64,000 nt of DNA from Salinibacterium sp. PAMC 21357 (GCF_000247645.1 NZ_AHWA01000004.1:1302001-1366000), one strand, 5' to 3'; positions 9,063-17,822 are shown, counted from the first letter of the stretch. The notes: generated by a model from the sequence alone, not told the origin. A program made the numbers and translations.

Positions 9063-9239
9063 TAGTGTTCCCGGGGCATGTTGTGGCAGCGGCCGAGCTT
9101 GCTCAGGATCTTGCTCCAGTAATTTTGGTAGCCCGTTGTTCGAAGTGGGCTATTCGGTCGACAACAGTAACCCCAGTCTACCGGACTGCCCTTCAGCTAC
9201 TGCGTCGATCGACGGCAGCGGGGCATCCGCAGCGCAGTT

Positions 9240-9884
9240 TTAGCGCAGTGAGCTCAACCAAATCTCGCACAGCGACTGCCACGCCTCAGCGGGAGTTCCT
9301 TCAGCGAGCCCCAGACCGTGCTTGCCGTCAGCGAAGACGTGCAGTTCGTGACGCACGCCAGCGGCGGCCAAGGCTGACGCCAGCGGGTAGGAGTGCTCGC
9401 CGACCGGCACCGGTTCATCAGCGGCGGTGTGCCAAATAAACATCGGCGGTGTTGCTGGAGTAACTAGCAACTCAATTGAGGTGTCTTCGCGAAGAAATCT
9501 GTTCGCGTCCAGACCGATCAGATTCTCGCGCGAGCCGGCGTGGGTCGGGCTGACCATGCTGACAACGGGGTAGCCAAGCACCGCAAAATCGGGGCGCTCT
9601 TCTGGCTCGGCGATGGGAGCAACGGCAGCATGGGCGGCAAGGTGCCCTCCGGCGGAGAAGCCCAAAACACCCACCATCGGTGCTCCGGCAGCGCGCTCTT
9701 TCGCAATTTCAGACTGAATTGCCAGCAAAGGGGCTGGATGTCTCGTGGCGACGGGGTACTCGACGACGCGGGCGTTCCACCCTAAAGTGCGCAGCCAGGC
9801 AGTAATCGGCTCGCGTTCGTGGGGTGCGAGTCGCGAGTATCCTCCACCGGGGAGGACAAGGATGGTGGGGAGCGACTTAGGCAT
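9240..9884 (-). CDS. Alpha/beta-hydrolase, BD-FAE / acetyl-xylan-esterase-like
   Basis: A 214-residue serine hydrolase. An oxyanion-hole motif L-P-G-G-G-Y lies near residue 12, the nucleophile elbow G-F-S-A-G-G near 74-79 (Ser76), a candidate acid Asp in H-T-A-A-D-E-P near 155, and the His in D-G-K-H-G-L near 190. Order and spacing match small esterases of the BD-FAE / carbohydrate-esterase type, which remove acyl groups from sugars or small esters. There is no signal peptide, so it is cytoplasmic. It is divergent from the ATP-grasp operon (85 bp between starts) and monocistronic. Substrate unknown. Confidence 0.75.
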   Translation of the reverse strand: MPKSLPTILVLPGGGYSRLAPHEREPITAWLRTLGWNARVVEYPVATRHPAPLLAIQSEIAKERAAGAPMVGVLGFSAGGHLAAHAAVAPIAEPEERPDFAVLGYPVVSMVSPTHAGSRENLIGLDANRFLREDTSIELLVTPATPPMFIWHTAADEPVPVGEHSYPLASALAAAGVRHELHVFADGKHGLGLAEGTPAEAWQSLCEIWLSSLR

Positions 9885-9969
9885 TACTTAATTGTAAATT
9901 GTGTGCGTCAATCTGCGGCAAGCGACCCGCGATCAAGCGGAAACTGTGCAATCGGCATAGTGTCTGTAC

Positions 9970-11637
9970 ATGGCAGATTTGTTTGACGGATACACATCAA
10001 GCGCCTCCAAACGCACCGGACCAGCGGCGTGGGATGAGATGTTCTCTGCCGATAGCGAGATACGTCGCCCCTACCGCGAGATACATGACGCGCTCGCCCA
10101 GATGACGCAAGAAGAGTTGCACGGGCGCACAGAAGCGCTCGCTGATAGCTACCTTGCGCAGGGGGTAACTTTCGACTTTGCGGGAGAAGAAAGACCCTTC
10201 CCGCTCGACCCGGTTCCTCGGGTGATCGACCTGTCTGAATGGAAACAGGTCGAGACCGGGGTGAAGCAGCGAGTGCGTGCGCTTGAGGCTTTTCTAGCCG
10301 ACATTTATGGGCCGCAGAATGCCATCAAAGATGGTGTGATTCCTGCCCGCATGATCACCTCATCCAGTCACTTTCATCGCCAAGCCGCCGGTATTGAACC
10401 GGCGAACGGCGTGCGCATTCAGGTCAGCGGTATTGACCTGATTCGCGATGAGGTTGGCGCTTGGCGCGTGCTCGAAGACAACGTTCGGGTGCCCAGCGGT
10501 GTGAGCTACGTCATCTCGAACCGTCGAGTGATGGCCCAGACTTTGCCCGAGCTATTCGTTTCGATGCGTGTTCGCCCGGTTGGCGATTATCCGCATAAGT
10601 TGTTGCAGGCTTTGCGGGCCAGCGCACCGAGTGGTATCGAAGAGCCCACTGTGGTGGTGCTCACTCCCGGTGTCTACAACTCGGCGTATTTTGAGCACAC
10701 ACTTCTTGCCCGCCTCATGGGGGTCGAGCTCGTGGAAGGCCGTGACCTCTTCTGTTCTGGCGGTCGGGTGTGGATGCGCACCACCGCCGGCCCCACCCGC
10801 GTCGACGTAATCTATCGCCGGGTCGACGACGAGTTTCTCGACCCACTGCAGTTCCGTGCCGATTCCATGTTGGGCAGCCCGGGCATGATGCTCGCGGCTC
10901 GCCTCGGAAATGTCACGATCGCCAATGCGGTCGGAAACGGTGTCGCCGACGACAAGCTCGTGTACACCTACCTGCCCGATCTCACCGAGTACTACCTTGG
11001 CGAGAAGTCGATAATCCCCAATGTTGATACGTGGCGACTCGAAGATCCGGGGGCACTCGAAGAGGTACTCGACCGACTCGATGAGCTCGTGGTTAAGCCG
11101 GTGGATGGTTCTGGCGGCAAGGGACTAGTTATCGGTCCTGCGGCCTCTAAGCCAGAGTTGGCCACACTCAAGGAGCAGTTGCGTAAAGATCCGCGCGGAT
11201 GGATCGCGCAGCCCGTTGTGCAGCTGTCAACGATTCCCACAGTCGTGGATGACGGCATGCGCCCGCGTCACGCCGACCTTCGCCCCTTCGCCGTCAACGA
11301 CGGAAATGACGTCTGGGTGTTGCCGGGGGGGCTTACCCGTGTGGCAATGCCCGAAGGGCAACTCGTCGTCAACAGCTCGCAGGGTGGCGGATCGAAAGAC
11401 ACGTGGGTTGTTGGTCGCGAAAAGCTTGAGGTGTCGACCAGCAGCATGCAGGGCCTAGTGGAAGTTCAGGCCGATACCGAAGCAATCACGGTCATCACTC
11501 CCGAGATGCTTTTGGAAGCCGGCGTTCACGAAGATCATGCCGAAGATCACGGCAATGCTCGCTCGCTAACGCAACGTCAACGTCAAGAAGAACAGCAACA
11601 GCAGAGTGCCGACATCGAGGGAGGTCAGTCATGCTGA
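9970..11637 (+). CDS. Circularly permuted ATP-grasp protein (DUF404/DUF407 type)
   Basis: A 555-residue circularly permuted ATP-grasp ligase-like protein, first in a three-gene operon. Recognisable segments include VRALEAFLADIYGPQNAI at about 100-117, GIDLIRDEVGAWRVLEDNVRVPSGVSYV at about 155-182, DELVVKPVDGSGGKGLVIGP at about 373-392 (phosphate/ATP lysine and glycine loop), and DLRPFAVN near 435. ATP-grasp enzymes form amide or similar bonds through an acyl-phosphate. Comparative-genomics work has proposed a peptide-bond-forming or peptide-tagging role together with alpha-E and transglutaminase partners; no substrate is known. The extreme C-terminus is a Gln/Arg-rich tail. It overlaps the next gene by 7 bp. 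Confidence 0.88.
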   Translation: MADLFDGYTSSASKRTGPAAWDEMFSADSEIRRPYREIHDALAQMTQEELHGRTEALADSYLAQGVTFDFAGEERPFPLDPVPRVIDLSEWKQVETGVKQRVRALEAFLADIYGPQNAIKDGVIPARMITSSSHFHRQAAGIEPANGVRIQVSGIDLIRDEVGAWRVLEDNVRVPSGVSYVISNRRVMAQTLPELFVSMRVRPVGDYPHKLLQALRASAPSGIEEPTVVVLTPGVYNSAYFEHTLLARLMGVELVEGRDLFCSGGRVWMRTTAGPTRVDVIYRRVDDEFLDPLQFRADSMLGSPGMMLAARLGNVTIANAVGNGVADDKLVYTYLPDLTEYYLGEKSIIPNVDTWRLEDPGALEEVLDRLDELVVKPVDGSGGKGLVIGPAASKPELATLKEQLRKDPRGWIAQPVVQLSTIPTVVDDGMRPRHADLRPFAVNDGNDVWVLPGGLTRVAMPEGQLVVNSSQGGGSKDTWVVGREKLEVSTSSMQGLVEVQADTEAITVITPEMLLEAGVHEDHAEDHGNARSLTQRQRQEEQQQQSADIEGGQSC

Positions 11638-12563
11638 GCCGCATCGCAGAATCGCTGTTCTGGATCGGGCGCTACATTGAGCGTGCCGACGGAACAGCCC
11701 GCATCCTCGACGTTCACTTGCAGTTGCTGCTCGAAGACCCGTGGATCGAAGAAAACGACGCCTGCCGTGCACTCTTGAGCGTCATGGGTAGCGAAGCTCC
11801 CGCCGACGCTGTGCTCACTCGCGGCGACGTGCTCTCCATTCTCGCCGTTGATCGCACCGAGCCCGCTTCGATCGCCTACTCTCTGGGGGCTGCGCGCGAA
11901 AATGCTCGCCGTGCTCGCGAAATTGTGTCGACCGAACTGTGGGAGTGCCTCAATACGACGCGTGCCCGCATGCCGCGTCGCATTTCTGAAGAAAAAGTTG
12001 CTGACTTCTTTTCGTGGGTTCGCGAGCGCAGTGCTCTTGCCGTCGGCATTATCGAGTCGGCAACGAGTCGGGATGAGGCGTGGCAGTTCTTTACGCTCGG
12101 CCGCAGCCTGGAGCGCGCAGACATGACGGCGCGCTTGCTGGCAACACGCAGTCTCACCGAAGCAAGTGGCCCGTCGTGGACGACCATTCTGCGCTCCTGT
12201 GGCGCTTATGAGCCTTACCTGCGCACCTATCGTGGTGTTCCGAGTGCGAGCAATGCTGCCGAGTTCTTGCTGCTCGATCGCCTGTTCCCGCGCAGCATCC
12301 TGTTCTCGGTTTCTCGGGCCGAGGATTGCATGCGCGAACTTGAGCCCCGCCGCATGAACCGGGTGGGGGTTGCCGATGACGCGCAGCGCTTGCTCGGCAA
12401 GATTCGCAGCGAGCTGGAGTATCGGCCCATCAACGAAATTCTGGATGACCTGCCCCACCACATGGACCGGGTGCAGGCAGCAACGAGTGCGGCTTCGGAG
12501 GCGGTGCGTCAGCGCTACTTCCCCACAAATGCCGCTCCCGAGTGGGTTGGAGAGATCTCATGA
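11631..12563 (+). CDS. Alpha-E domain protein (DUF403)
   Basis: A 310-residue all-alpha protein of the alpha-E family. The N-terminus MLSRIAESLFWIGRYIERAD is the family signature, and ARENARRAREIVSTELWECLN (about 86-106) and FTLGRSLERADMTARLLATR (about 155-174) are the characteristic repeated helices with Glu-Arg-Ala-Asp. Biochemical activity is unknown; the family nearly always travels with a permuted ATP-grasp protein and a transglutaminase, as here. It overlaps the ATP-grasp gene by 7 bp and the transglutaminase gene by 4 bp (ATGA), so the three products are probably made in coupled amounts and act together. Confidence 0.9.
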   Translation: MLSRIAESLFWIGRYIERADGTARILDVHLQLLLEDPWIEENDACRALLSVMGSEAPADAVLTRGDVLSILAVDRTEPASIAYSLGAARENARRAREIVSTELWECLNTTRARMPRRISEEKVADFFSWVRERSALAVGIIESATSRDEAWQFFTLGRSLERADMTARLLATRSLTEASGPSWTTILRSCGAYEPYLRTYRGVPSASNAAEFLLLDRLFPRSILFSVSRAEDCMRELEPRRMNRVGVADDAQRLLGKIRSELEYRPINEILDDLPHHMDRVQAATSAASEAVRQRYFPTNAAPEWVGEIS

Positions 12564-13408
12564 AGCGTCTCAGGATCGTTCACTCCACGGGGTTCAGCTA
12601 TGGCGGAGAAGTCACGGCGTCGTATAACGAGGCTCGGATGCTGCCCGCCAGCGTCGAGGGTCAGCTGGTGCTGTTCTCGAATCTGGAGATCTTGCCGCTC
12701 TCAAGTCAAAGCAACTATGTCGACTATTGGGGTTCCCGGGTTGCCTCCTTTGAGGTGCTCACGGGGCACAAGGAGTTGTCGCTTACCGCGACAAGTCTGG
12801 TTGAGGTGCACGAGCGTGAACATGTCTCGGAGTGCATGAGTTGGTCAGATCTGGCGGCCGCCGCTGAACTGTCGATGGATGCTGTCGAGAACTTGAGTCA
12901 GACCCGTCGTACCGAACCGCCTGCCGAGGTTGTGGCGCTCGCGAAAGATATCGCCGGTGCATCGGATGACGCGTGCGAGAGTGCTTTCGAAATCTCGAAG
13001 GCCATCGGCAATGCCATCCAGTACATGAGTGGTGTCACGGGAGTCGCAACGACCGCGGCCGAGGCGTGGGCCGGAGGCAAGGGTGTGTGCCAAGACATCG
13101 CGCATCTCGCTCTGGGCGCTCTGCGTTCCGTCGGCATTCCTGCCCGCTACGTGTCTGGCTACTTGCACCCGAAACCGGATGCGGCGATTGGCGAGACGGT
13201 AGTCGGCGAGTCCCATGCGTGGATCGAATGGTTCTGCAATGGGCAGTGGCGTGGCTACGACCCCACGAACCTCATCGATATTGGTGACCGTCACGTGCTG
13301 GTTGGTCGCGGGCGCGACTACAACGACGTGCCGCCGCTCCGTGGAGTGTATGCGGGGCCGTTCGGCTCGAAGCTATTCGTGAGTGTGGAAATTACCCGCG
13401 AGGCTTAG
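12560..13408 (+). CDS. Transglutaminase-like cysteine protease/amidase
   Basis: A 282-residue protein with an N-terminal beta-rich domain (Bact_transglu_N-like, about 1-85) and a C-terminal transglutaminase core. The catalytic triad is visible as Cys177 (G-V-C-Q-D-I-A-H), His219 (G-E-S-H-A-W-I-E) and Asp234 (R-G-Y-D-P-T-N). There is no signal peptide, so it probably acts in the cytoplasm, presumably cutting or forming isopeptide-type bonds in the product of the ATP-grasp partner. The start is the ATG overlapping the alpha-E stop, with GGAGAG just before it. It is the last gene of the operon. Confidence 0.9.
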   Translation: MKRLRIVHSTGFSYGGEVTASYNEARMLPASVEGQLVLFSNLEILPLSSQSNYVDYWGSRVASFEVLTGHKELSLTATSLVEVHEREHVSECMSWSDLAAAAELSMDAVENLSQTRRTEPPAEVVALAKDIAGASDDACESAFEISKAIGNAIQYMSGVTGVATTAAEAWAGGKGVCQDIAHLALGALRSVGIPARYVSGYLHPKPDAAIGETVVGESHAWIEWFCNGQWRGYDPTNLIDIGDRHVLVGRGRDYNDVPPLRGVYAGPFGSKLFVSVEITREA

Positions 13409-13486
13409 GCTGCGCCGAAAAGGTCTATACGGGCGGGGTGTGATGCAACGAGCATCCGCCCCGTTCGTTGGTTAGAGCAGCGTCAG

Positions 13487-14815
13487 CTAGCTGGTGCGAC
13501 GAGTGGTTGTTTCGACGATCGCGATCTCCTGGGTGGCGAGCTCGATCGCTTCGTCGGGCGTGGGCTCTGGGGGAAAGCGCAAGCGTAAACGGAAGCGACT
13601 TTCGGGCACCCGGCCCACGCGCATCCCGCGACTGTAAACGAGCCAGATGACGGCGGCGGCGGCGGCAAGTAGCCCGGAAAGGGCGCCGATGCCGAGCGCC
13701 CAGCGGGGTCCGAGTTCGTTGGCAGCCCAGCCCACGATGGGCGCGCCGATGGGGGTGCCGCCCGCGAAGATCGCCAGGTAGAGCGCCATAACGCGGCCAC
13801 GCATGATCGGCGTTGTCGAGGTTTGCACGTAGGCGTTGGCGGTCGTCATCATGGTGAGCGAGAAGACGCCAATGATGGTGAGGGCCGCCCCAAAAGTCCA
13901 GTAGCTGGGGGCCAGGGCGGCAAGCAGGCACGCGAAGCCAAAGAAGGCGGCACCGACAATGACGACGCCGAGCTTGGCCCGTTCGCGTCGCGCGGCCAGG
14001 AGCGATCCGACGACCGCGCCAACCGCCATCATCGACGACAGCAGGCCGAACTCGGCGGCGCCCTTGCCAAATTCTGTAGTGGCCATGGTGGCGATGAAGA
14101 CAGGAAAGTTGAAGCCGAAGGTTCCGACAAGAAACACCATGACGAGCACAATCAGGATGTCTGGCCGACCGCGCACATAACGCAGCCCATCCCGAATTTG
14201 CCCCTTCGCTCGCCCGAGCTTCACGACCGAAACTAGTTGGCTGCGCCGGATAAACCAGAGGGACGCGAGTACACCCACGAAGGATGCCGCGTTCACGATG
14301 AACACCGGCCCGGCACCAATGGCAGCGACCAGCACACCAGCAACGGCGGGCCCGATGAGGCGCGCAGTCTGGAACGACATTGAGTTGAGGGCTACCGCGT
14401 TCGGCAGGTCTTTGTCACTCACGAGCTCAGAGACGAACGCTTGACGGGCGGGGGCATCGATTGCGGTGGCCACTCCCAACAGGAGCGCAAAGACGTACAC
14501 CTGCCACAACTGAACGTGACCCGAGATCACGAGGATGCCCAGCCCGAGGGCGAGAGCAAACTGGCTGAACTGGGTCCACAACAGCACGGTGCGGCGATCA
14601 AAACGGTCAGCGATGATCCCGGTGAGCGGCATCAGAATCAGCATGGGGCCGAACTGTAGCGCCATGGTGAAGCCGAGAGCTGCGGCATCATGATCGGTCA
14701 GATCGGTGAGAACGATCCAGTCTTGAGCGGTGCGCTGCATCCACGCGCCGGTGTTGGAGACGATGGCTCCGATGATCCAGAGCCGATAGTTGAAGATGCG
14801 AAGCGAGCGGAACAT
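13487..14815 (-). CDS. MFS drug/siderophore-type exporter
   Basis: A 442-residue major facilitator with about 12 hydrophobic helices, of the MFS_3/EntS group. The N-terminus MFRSLRIFNYRLWIIGAIVSNTGAWMQRTAQDWIVL is typical of that group, the loop 2-3 motif is G-I-I-A-D-R-F-D-R-R at about 76-85, and FVSELVSDKDLPNAVALNSM follows near 135-155. The C-terminus carries about 45 soluble residues. The start is the ATG at 14815, 5 bp after the MarR stop; upstream codons lie inside the MarR gene. The pairing with MarR indicates substrate-induced export of a toxic small molecule (inferred). Confidence 0.87.
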   Translation of the reverse strand: MFRSLRIFNYRLWIIGAIVSNTGAWMQRTAQDWIVLTDLTDHDAAALGFTMALQFGPMLILMPLTGIIADRFDRRTVLLWTQFSQFALALGLGILVISGHVQLWQVYVFALLLGVATAIDAPARQAFVSELVSDKDLPNAVALNSMSFQTARLIGPAVAGVLVAAIGAGPVFIVNAASFVGVLASLWFIRRSQLVSVVKLGRAKGQIRDGLRYVRGRPDILIVLVMVFLVGTFGFNFPVFIATMATTEFGKGAAEFGLLSSMMAVGAVVGSLLAARRERAKLGVVIVGAAFFGFACLLAALAPSYWTFGAALTIIGVFSLTMMTTANAYVQTSTTPIMRGRVMALYLAIFAGGTPIGAPIVGWAANELGPRWALGIGALSGLLAAAAAVIWLVYSRGMRVGRVPESRFRLRLRFPPEPTPDEAIELATQEIAIVETTTRRTS

Positions 14816-14820
14816 TGCGC

Positions 14821-15237
14821 TCACGAATTGGCCAACTTCAGCAGAACGGGGATGGCGGCATGGAGGGCGGCATACTCTGCGGTGTCGAGCCCCGAGAGTT
14901 CTGCCGCGAACCACTCAGCGCGACGCTGCCGTGTCTTGTTGACGAGTTCGGTGCCGGCATCCGTCACTTCAATGAGCACTTTGCGGCCGTCGTCTGGCGA
15001 GCTCGATCGGGTGATCAGCCCCTCCTCAACAAGGCAGTTCACCGTGCGGTTCATCGATGGGGGAGTGACGCGTTCGTGCTCGGCAAGGGCGGCCAGAGTG
15101 CTGCCACCGTGATGGGTGAGCACATAGAGAACGGAGAGTTGGCTGTCGCTGAGGGTGTCGTCGTGACGCTGCTGCCGAACGCGGCGAGCAATTCGCATGA
15201 GAGCGATTCGAAGCTCGTCGTCTAGTTTGTCAGGCAT
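14821..15237 (-). CDS. MarR-family transcriptional regulator
   Basis: A 138-residue winged-helix repressor. A dimerising N-terminal helix is followed by the recognition helix region L-A-A-L-A-E-H-E-R-V-T-P-P-S-M-N-R-T-V (about 53-71) and the wing around SSPDDGRKVLIEVTD (about 79-93), with the conserved D-x-R. It is the first gene of a two-gene operon with the MFS exporter. A perfect 9-bp inverted repeat directly before the start codon is the likely autoregulatory operator. Family members release DNA when they bind phenolic or drug-like ligands, which would switch on the exporter. Confidence 0.9.
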   Translation of the reverse strand: MPDKLDDELRIALMRIARRVRQQRHDDTLSDSQLSVLYVLTHHGGSTLAALAEHERVTPPSMNRTVNCLVEEGLITRSSSPDDGRKVLIEVTDAGTELVNKTRQRRAEWFAAELSGLDTAEYAALHAAIPVLLKLANS

Positions 15238-15273
15238 GTTAGTTAGTCTATCAAATTAGTCTTGCTAACTAAC
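15238..15273. promoter_or_regulatory. Inverted-repeat operator upstream of marR-MFS
   Basis: GTTAGTTAG at 15238-15246 and its exact reverse complement CTAACTAAC at 15265-15273 are separated by 18 bp, touching the marR start codon at 15237. Between them is TAGACT (minus strand), a fair -10 box that would place transcription only a few nt before the ATG. Arm length, symmetry and overlap with the promoter fit a MarR dimer site repressing its own operon. Binding is inferred. Confidence 0.55.
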
Positions 15274-15336
15274 TGACAGACTCAACAGCTGACGATCGTG
15301 GCATCGAGAATTCGGCACCAGAGCCCGCTCCCGCCG

Positions 15337-15359
15337 TACTATGGAGTAAGCAAGGAGGC
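15337..15359 (+). promoter_or_regulatory. -10 box and strong Shine-Dalgarno before the lipase-like gene
   Basis: TACTAT near 15339 resembles a -10 hexamer, and AAGGAGG lies about 15 nt downstream, 6-7 nt before the ATG at 15366. This is one of the few genes in the window with a textbook leader and ribosome-binding site, which confirms the start of the hydrolase gene. Confidence 0.5.
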
Positions 15360-15365
15360 CCATCA

Positions 15366-16277
15366 ATGCCCAAGTTCACGGTGCCACGAACTGACCACTC
15401 CTATACGGACGCCCACGGAGTAAAAATCCACTACTACGTGTGGGAATCACCTCACGCCCATGCAGTGCTGCAGCTCACTCACGGCCTGGGTGATCACGCC
15501 CGCCGCTACGAGTATGTTGCCCAAGCTCTCGCCGCCGCCGGCTACACGGTTTATGCCGATGACCACCGCGGGCACGGCGCTACCGGTCTCGACCAGAACG
15601 CGGGCGACGCCAGCAAACTGGGCAAGCTCGGCAAGGGTGGTCTGCGGGCGGCGACCCAAAACATCCGTGAACTGTCCCGGATTATTCGCGCCGATCATCC
15701 CGACCTTCCCGTTGCTCTTCTGGGCCACTCGTGGGGTTCGCTCATGGTGCAAGACGTGCTCAACTCGCACGCCGACGAATATGAGGTCGCGATTCTCACC
15801 GGAACCGCGCACCGCACCTTTGCGCACATGAACAGCGGCAATCTCAACGCGCAGCACAAAGACCTCGGCACCACCGGCTACGAATGGTTGAGCCGAGACG
15901 CTCAGGTCGCCGAAGACTTCGTCAATGACCCGCTGACCTTCTATGCGGATGCGCTCAAACTCTTCGGTCCCATCGACGGGATGCGTCTCCTCGGTCGCCC
16001 CACGAAACACATCAAACGCGACATCCCCCTGCTGATCATGATCGGCGATGAGGATTCACTTGGTGGCACGACGAGTATCGAGTGGCTCGCGGCCGACTAT
16101 GCCACACGCTCCAAGCTCACAGACATGGAAGCGATCGTTTACCCTGGCGCCCGTCACGAAATCTTCAACGAGACCAATAAAGACGAAGTGATCACTGATC
16201 TCATCGCTTGGTTAGATGTGCGGCTCAAGCCCGTTCATCCAGACGGTCCCCGCCCCGAGGCTGCAGAGCCCAAATAG
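15366..16277 (+). CDS. Alpha/beta-hydrolase, monoacylglycerol lipase/lysophospholipase-like
   Basis: A 303-residue serine hydrolase of the Hydrolase_4 (MGLL-like) group. Visible motifs are the oxyanion segment L-T-H-G-L-G-D-H-A at about 37-45, D-D-H-R-G-H-G near 65-71, the nucleophile elbow G120-H-S122-W-G, an acid Asp in I-G-D-E-D-S near 230, and the His in Y-P-G-A-R-H-E near 263. Such enzymes release fatty acids from monoacylglycerols or lysolipids. It has no signal peptide. The HIT gene begins immediately after its stop (TAG ATG), so the two are cotranscribed. Confidence 0.85.
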   Translation: MPKFTVPRTDHSYTDAHGVKIHYYVWESPHAHAVLQLTHGLGDHARRYEYVAQALAAAGYTVYADDHRGHGATGLDQNAGDASKLGKLGKGGLRAATQNIRELSRIIRADHPDLPVALLGHSWGSLMVQDVLNSHADEYEVAILTGTAHRTFAHMNSGNLNAQHKDLGTTGYEWLSRDAQVAEDFVNDPLTFYADALKLFGPIDGMRLLGRPTKHIKRDIPLLIMIGDEDSLGGTTSIEWLAADYATRSKLTDMEAIVYPGARHEIFNETNKDEVITDLIAWLDVRLKPVHPDGPRPEAAEPK

Positions 16278-16739
16278 ATGGCGTCAATCTTCACCGAAAT
16301 ACTGAACGGACGCTCACCCGGTCGCTTTGTGTGGGCGGATGATCGAGTCTTTGCCATTCTGACGATCGAGCCGCGCAATCCGGGCCATGTGCTCGTGATT
16401 CCGCGCCTCGAGGTCGACCGGTGGAGCGATCTCGACGAAGAGCTCGCACTGCACATTTTTCGTGTCGGCCGCCACATTGGGTTGGCGCAGCGAGACGAAT
16501 GGGATGCCGATCGCGTTGGGCTCATGTTCGAGGGCTACCGAGTTCCGCACGCCCACCTACACATCTGGCCCTCGTGGACGGTCTACGAGTACAGCCACAC
16601 GGGCATCGACCGCGATCCCGGCACTGAAGCTCTTAATGAGTCATTCCGGCGGTTGCGCTCGCGGCTGATCGATCACGGTCATGGCGAGTTTGTGCCACCA
16701 CTCGACTGGTCAATTCCGCTGCCGAACGTGGCGCATTAG
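16278..16739 (+). CDS. HIT-family nucleotide hydrolase/transferase
   Basis: A 153-residue histidine-triad protein. The active-site triad H91-A-H93-L-H95-I-W is preceded by G-L-M-F-E-G-Y, and N-P-G-H-V-L-V-I-P lies at about 34-42 as expected for the nucleotide pocket. HIT enzymes cleave nucleoside phosphoramidates or dinucleotides through a phosphohistidine intermediate in the cytoplasm. Nothing indicates a specific substrate. It starts on the base after the preceding stop codon, so translation probably depends on that gene. Confidence 0.9.
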   Translation: MASIFTEILNGRSPGRFVWADDRVFAILTIEPRNPGHVLVIPRLEVDRWSDLDEELALHIFRVGRHIGLAQRDEWDADRVGLMFEGYRVPHAHLHIWPSWTVYEYSHTGIDRDPGTEALNESFRRLRSRLIDHGHGEFVPPLDWSIPLPNVAH

Positions 16740-16772
16740 GCTGGATTCAGTACAACTAGACAGGGGTTAGTC

Positions 16773-17822
16773 ATGCACGGCGAATTCAAGGTGCCCGGCG
16801 GAAAGCTTGTGGTCGTCGATCTCGATGTTGTTGACGACACCATCACGAACTTCCGACTGGCCGGCGACTTCTTTCTTGAGCCGGATGACGCGCTCGAAGA
16901 CATCAATGCCGCCGTCAACGGGCTCCCGGCTAACGCCGATGCGAAGACCATCACCGCCGCCGTGCAGCAGGCGCTACCCGCGGGCACCGTGATGCTCGGA
17001 TTCTCTGCCGACTCTGTGGCCACGGCCATCCGTCGGGCACTGCAGCGTGCAACGAGTTGGAAAGATTACGAGTGGCAGATCGTCACCGGGCCGCCGCTAG
17101 AACCTGTCATGCAAATGGCAATGGATCAGGTGCTCGCCGATGAGGTTGCCGCTGGCCGGCGCAAGCCAACCCTGCGCATTTGGGAATGGAACAAACCTGC
17201 CGTTGTCATCGGCAGCTTTCAGTCTCTGCGCAACGAAGTCGACCTCGACAATGCCAAAAAGTACGGCTTCGAAGTCGTTCGTCGTATCTCAGGCGGTGGC
17301 GCCATGTTCATGGAAGCCGGCACTGTCATCACCTACTCCATTTACGCGCCCGTCGAACTGGTGCAGGGAATGACCTTCGCCGACTCCTATGCCTTCCTCG
17401 ACGAGTGGGTCATCATTGCCCTCAAGTCGCTCGGTATCGACGCCAGCTACCAGCCCCTCAATGACATCGCCAGCCCCACCGGCAAGATCGGGGGAGCCGC
17501 GCAAAAGCGACTCGGTGCCGGTGCCGTGCTGCACCACGTCACCATGAGTTACGACATGGATGGCGAAAAAATGGTGCAGGTATTGCGCATTGGTCGCGAA
17601 AAAATGAGCGACAAGGGCACCAAATCTGCGGCAAAACGGGTTGATCCGCTGCGCAGCCAGACCGGCATGGAACGCGCAGACATCATCGACACCATGGTCG
17701 CTACCTTCCGCAAACTGCACGGTCTGACTGAAAGCGAATTGACGAGCGAGGAGATCTCCCGCGCTGCAGAGCTCGTGGCCGAGAAATTTGGCACCGAAGA
17801 GTGGTTGCAGCGCGTTCCGTGA
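16773..17822 (+). CDS. lplA: Lipoate-protein ligase A with N-terminal accessory (LplB-like) domain
   Basis: A 349-residue enzyme that attaches lipoate to lipoyl domains through lipoyl-AMP. Residues 1-~95 (HGEFKVPGGKLVVVDLDV, then LAGDFFLEPDD) are the lipoate-ligase accessory domain, which in E. coli LplA is at the C-terminus and in Thermoplasma is the separate LplB. The BPL/LplA catalytic fold follows from about residue 100, with R-R-I-S-G-G-G-A near 172 and T-G-K-I-G-G-A-A-Q-K near 240 holding the catalytic lysine. AGGGG precedes the ATG. The stop overlaps the GTG of the next gene. Confidence 0.85.
   Translation: MHGEFKVPGGKLVVVDLDVVDDTITNFRLAGDFFLEPDDALEDINAAVNGLPANADAKTITAAVQQALPAGTVMLGFSADSVATAIRRALQRATSWKDYEWQIVTGPPLEPVMQMAMDQVLADEVAAGRRKPTLRIWEWNKPAVVIGSFQSLRNEVDLDNAKKYGFEVVRRISGGGAMFMEAGTVITYSIYAPVELVQGMTFADSYAFLDEWVIIALKSLGIDASYQPLNDIASPTGKIGGAAQKRLGAGAVLHHVTMSYDMDGEKMVQVLRIGREKMSDKGTKSAAKRVDPLRSQTGMERADIIDTMVATFRKLHGLTESELTSEEISRAAELVAEKFGTEEWLQRVP

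Noticed and set aside
11625-12461. Minus-strand open frame of 278 codons opposite the alpha-E gene
   Set aside because: The alpha-E signature motifs read clearly on the plus strand with overlaps to both neighbours; the reverse product has no pattern.
13428-13464. Possible bidirectional terminator between the transglutaminase and MFS genes
   Set aside because: The arms (ACGGGCGG... and ...CCGCCCCGT) pair only with bulges and there is no T tract.
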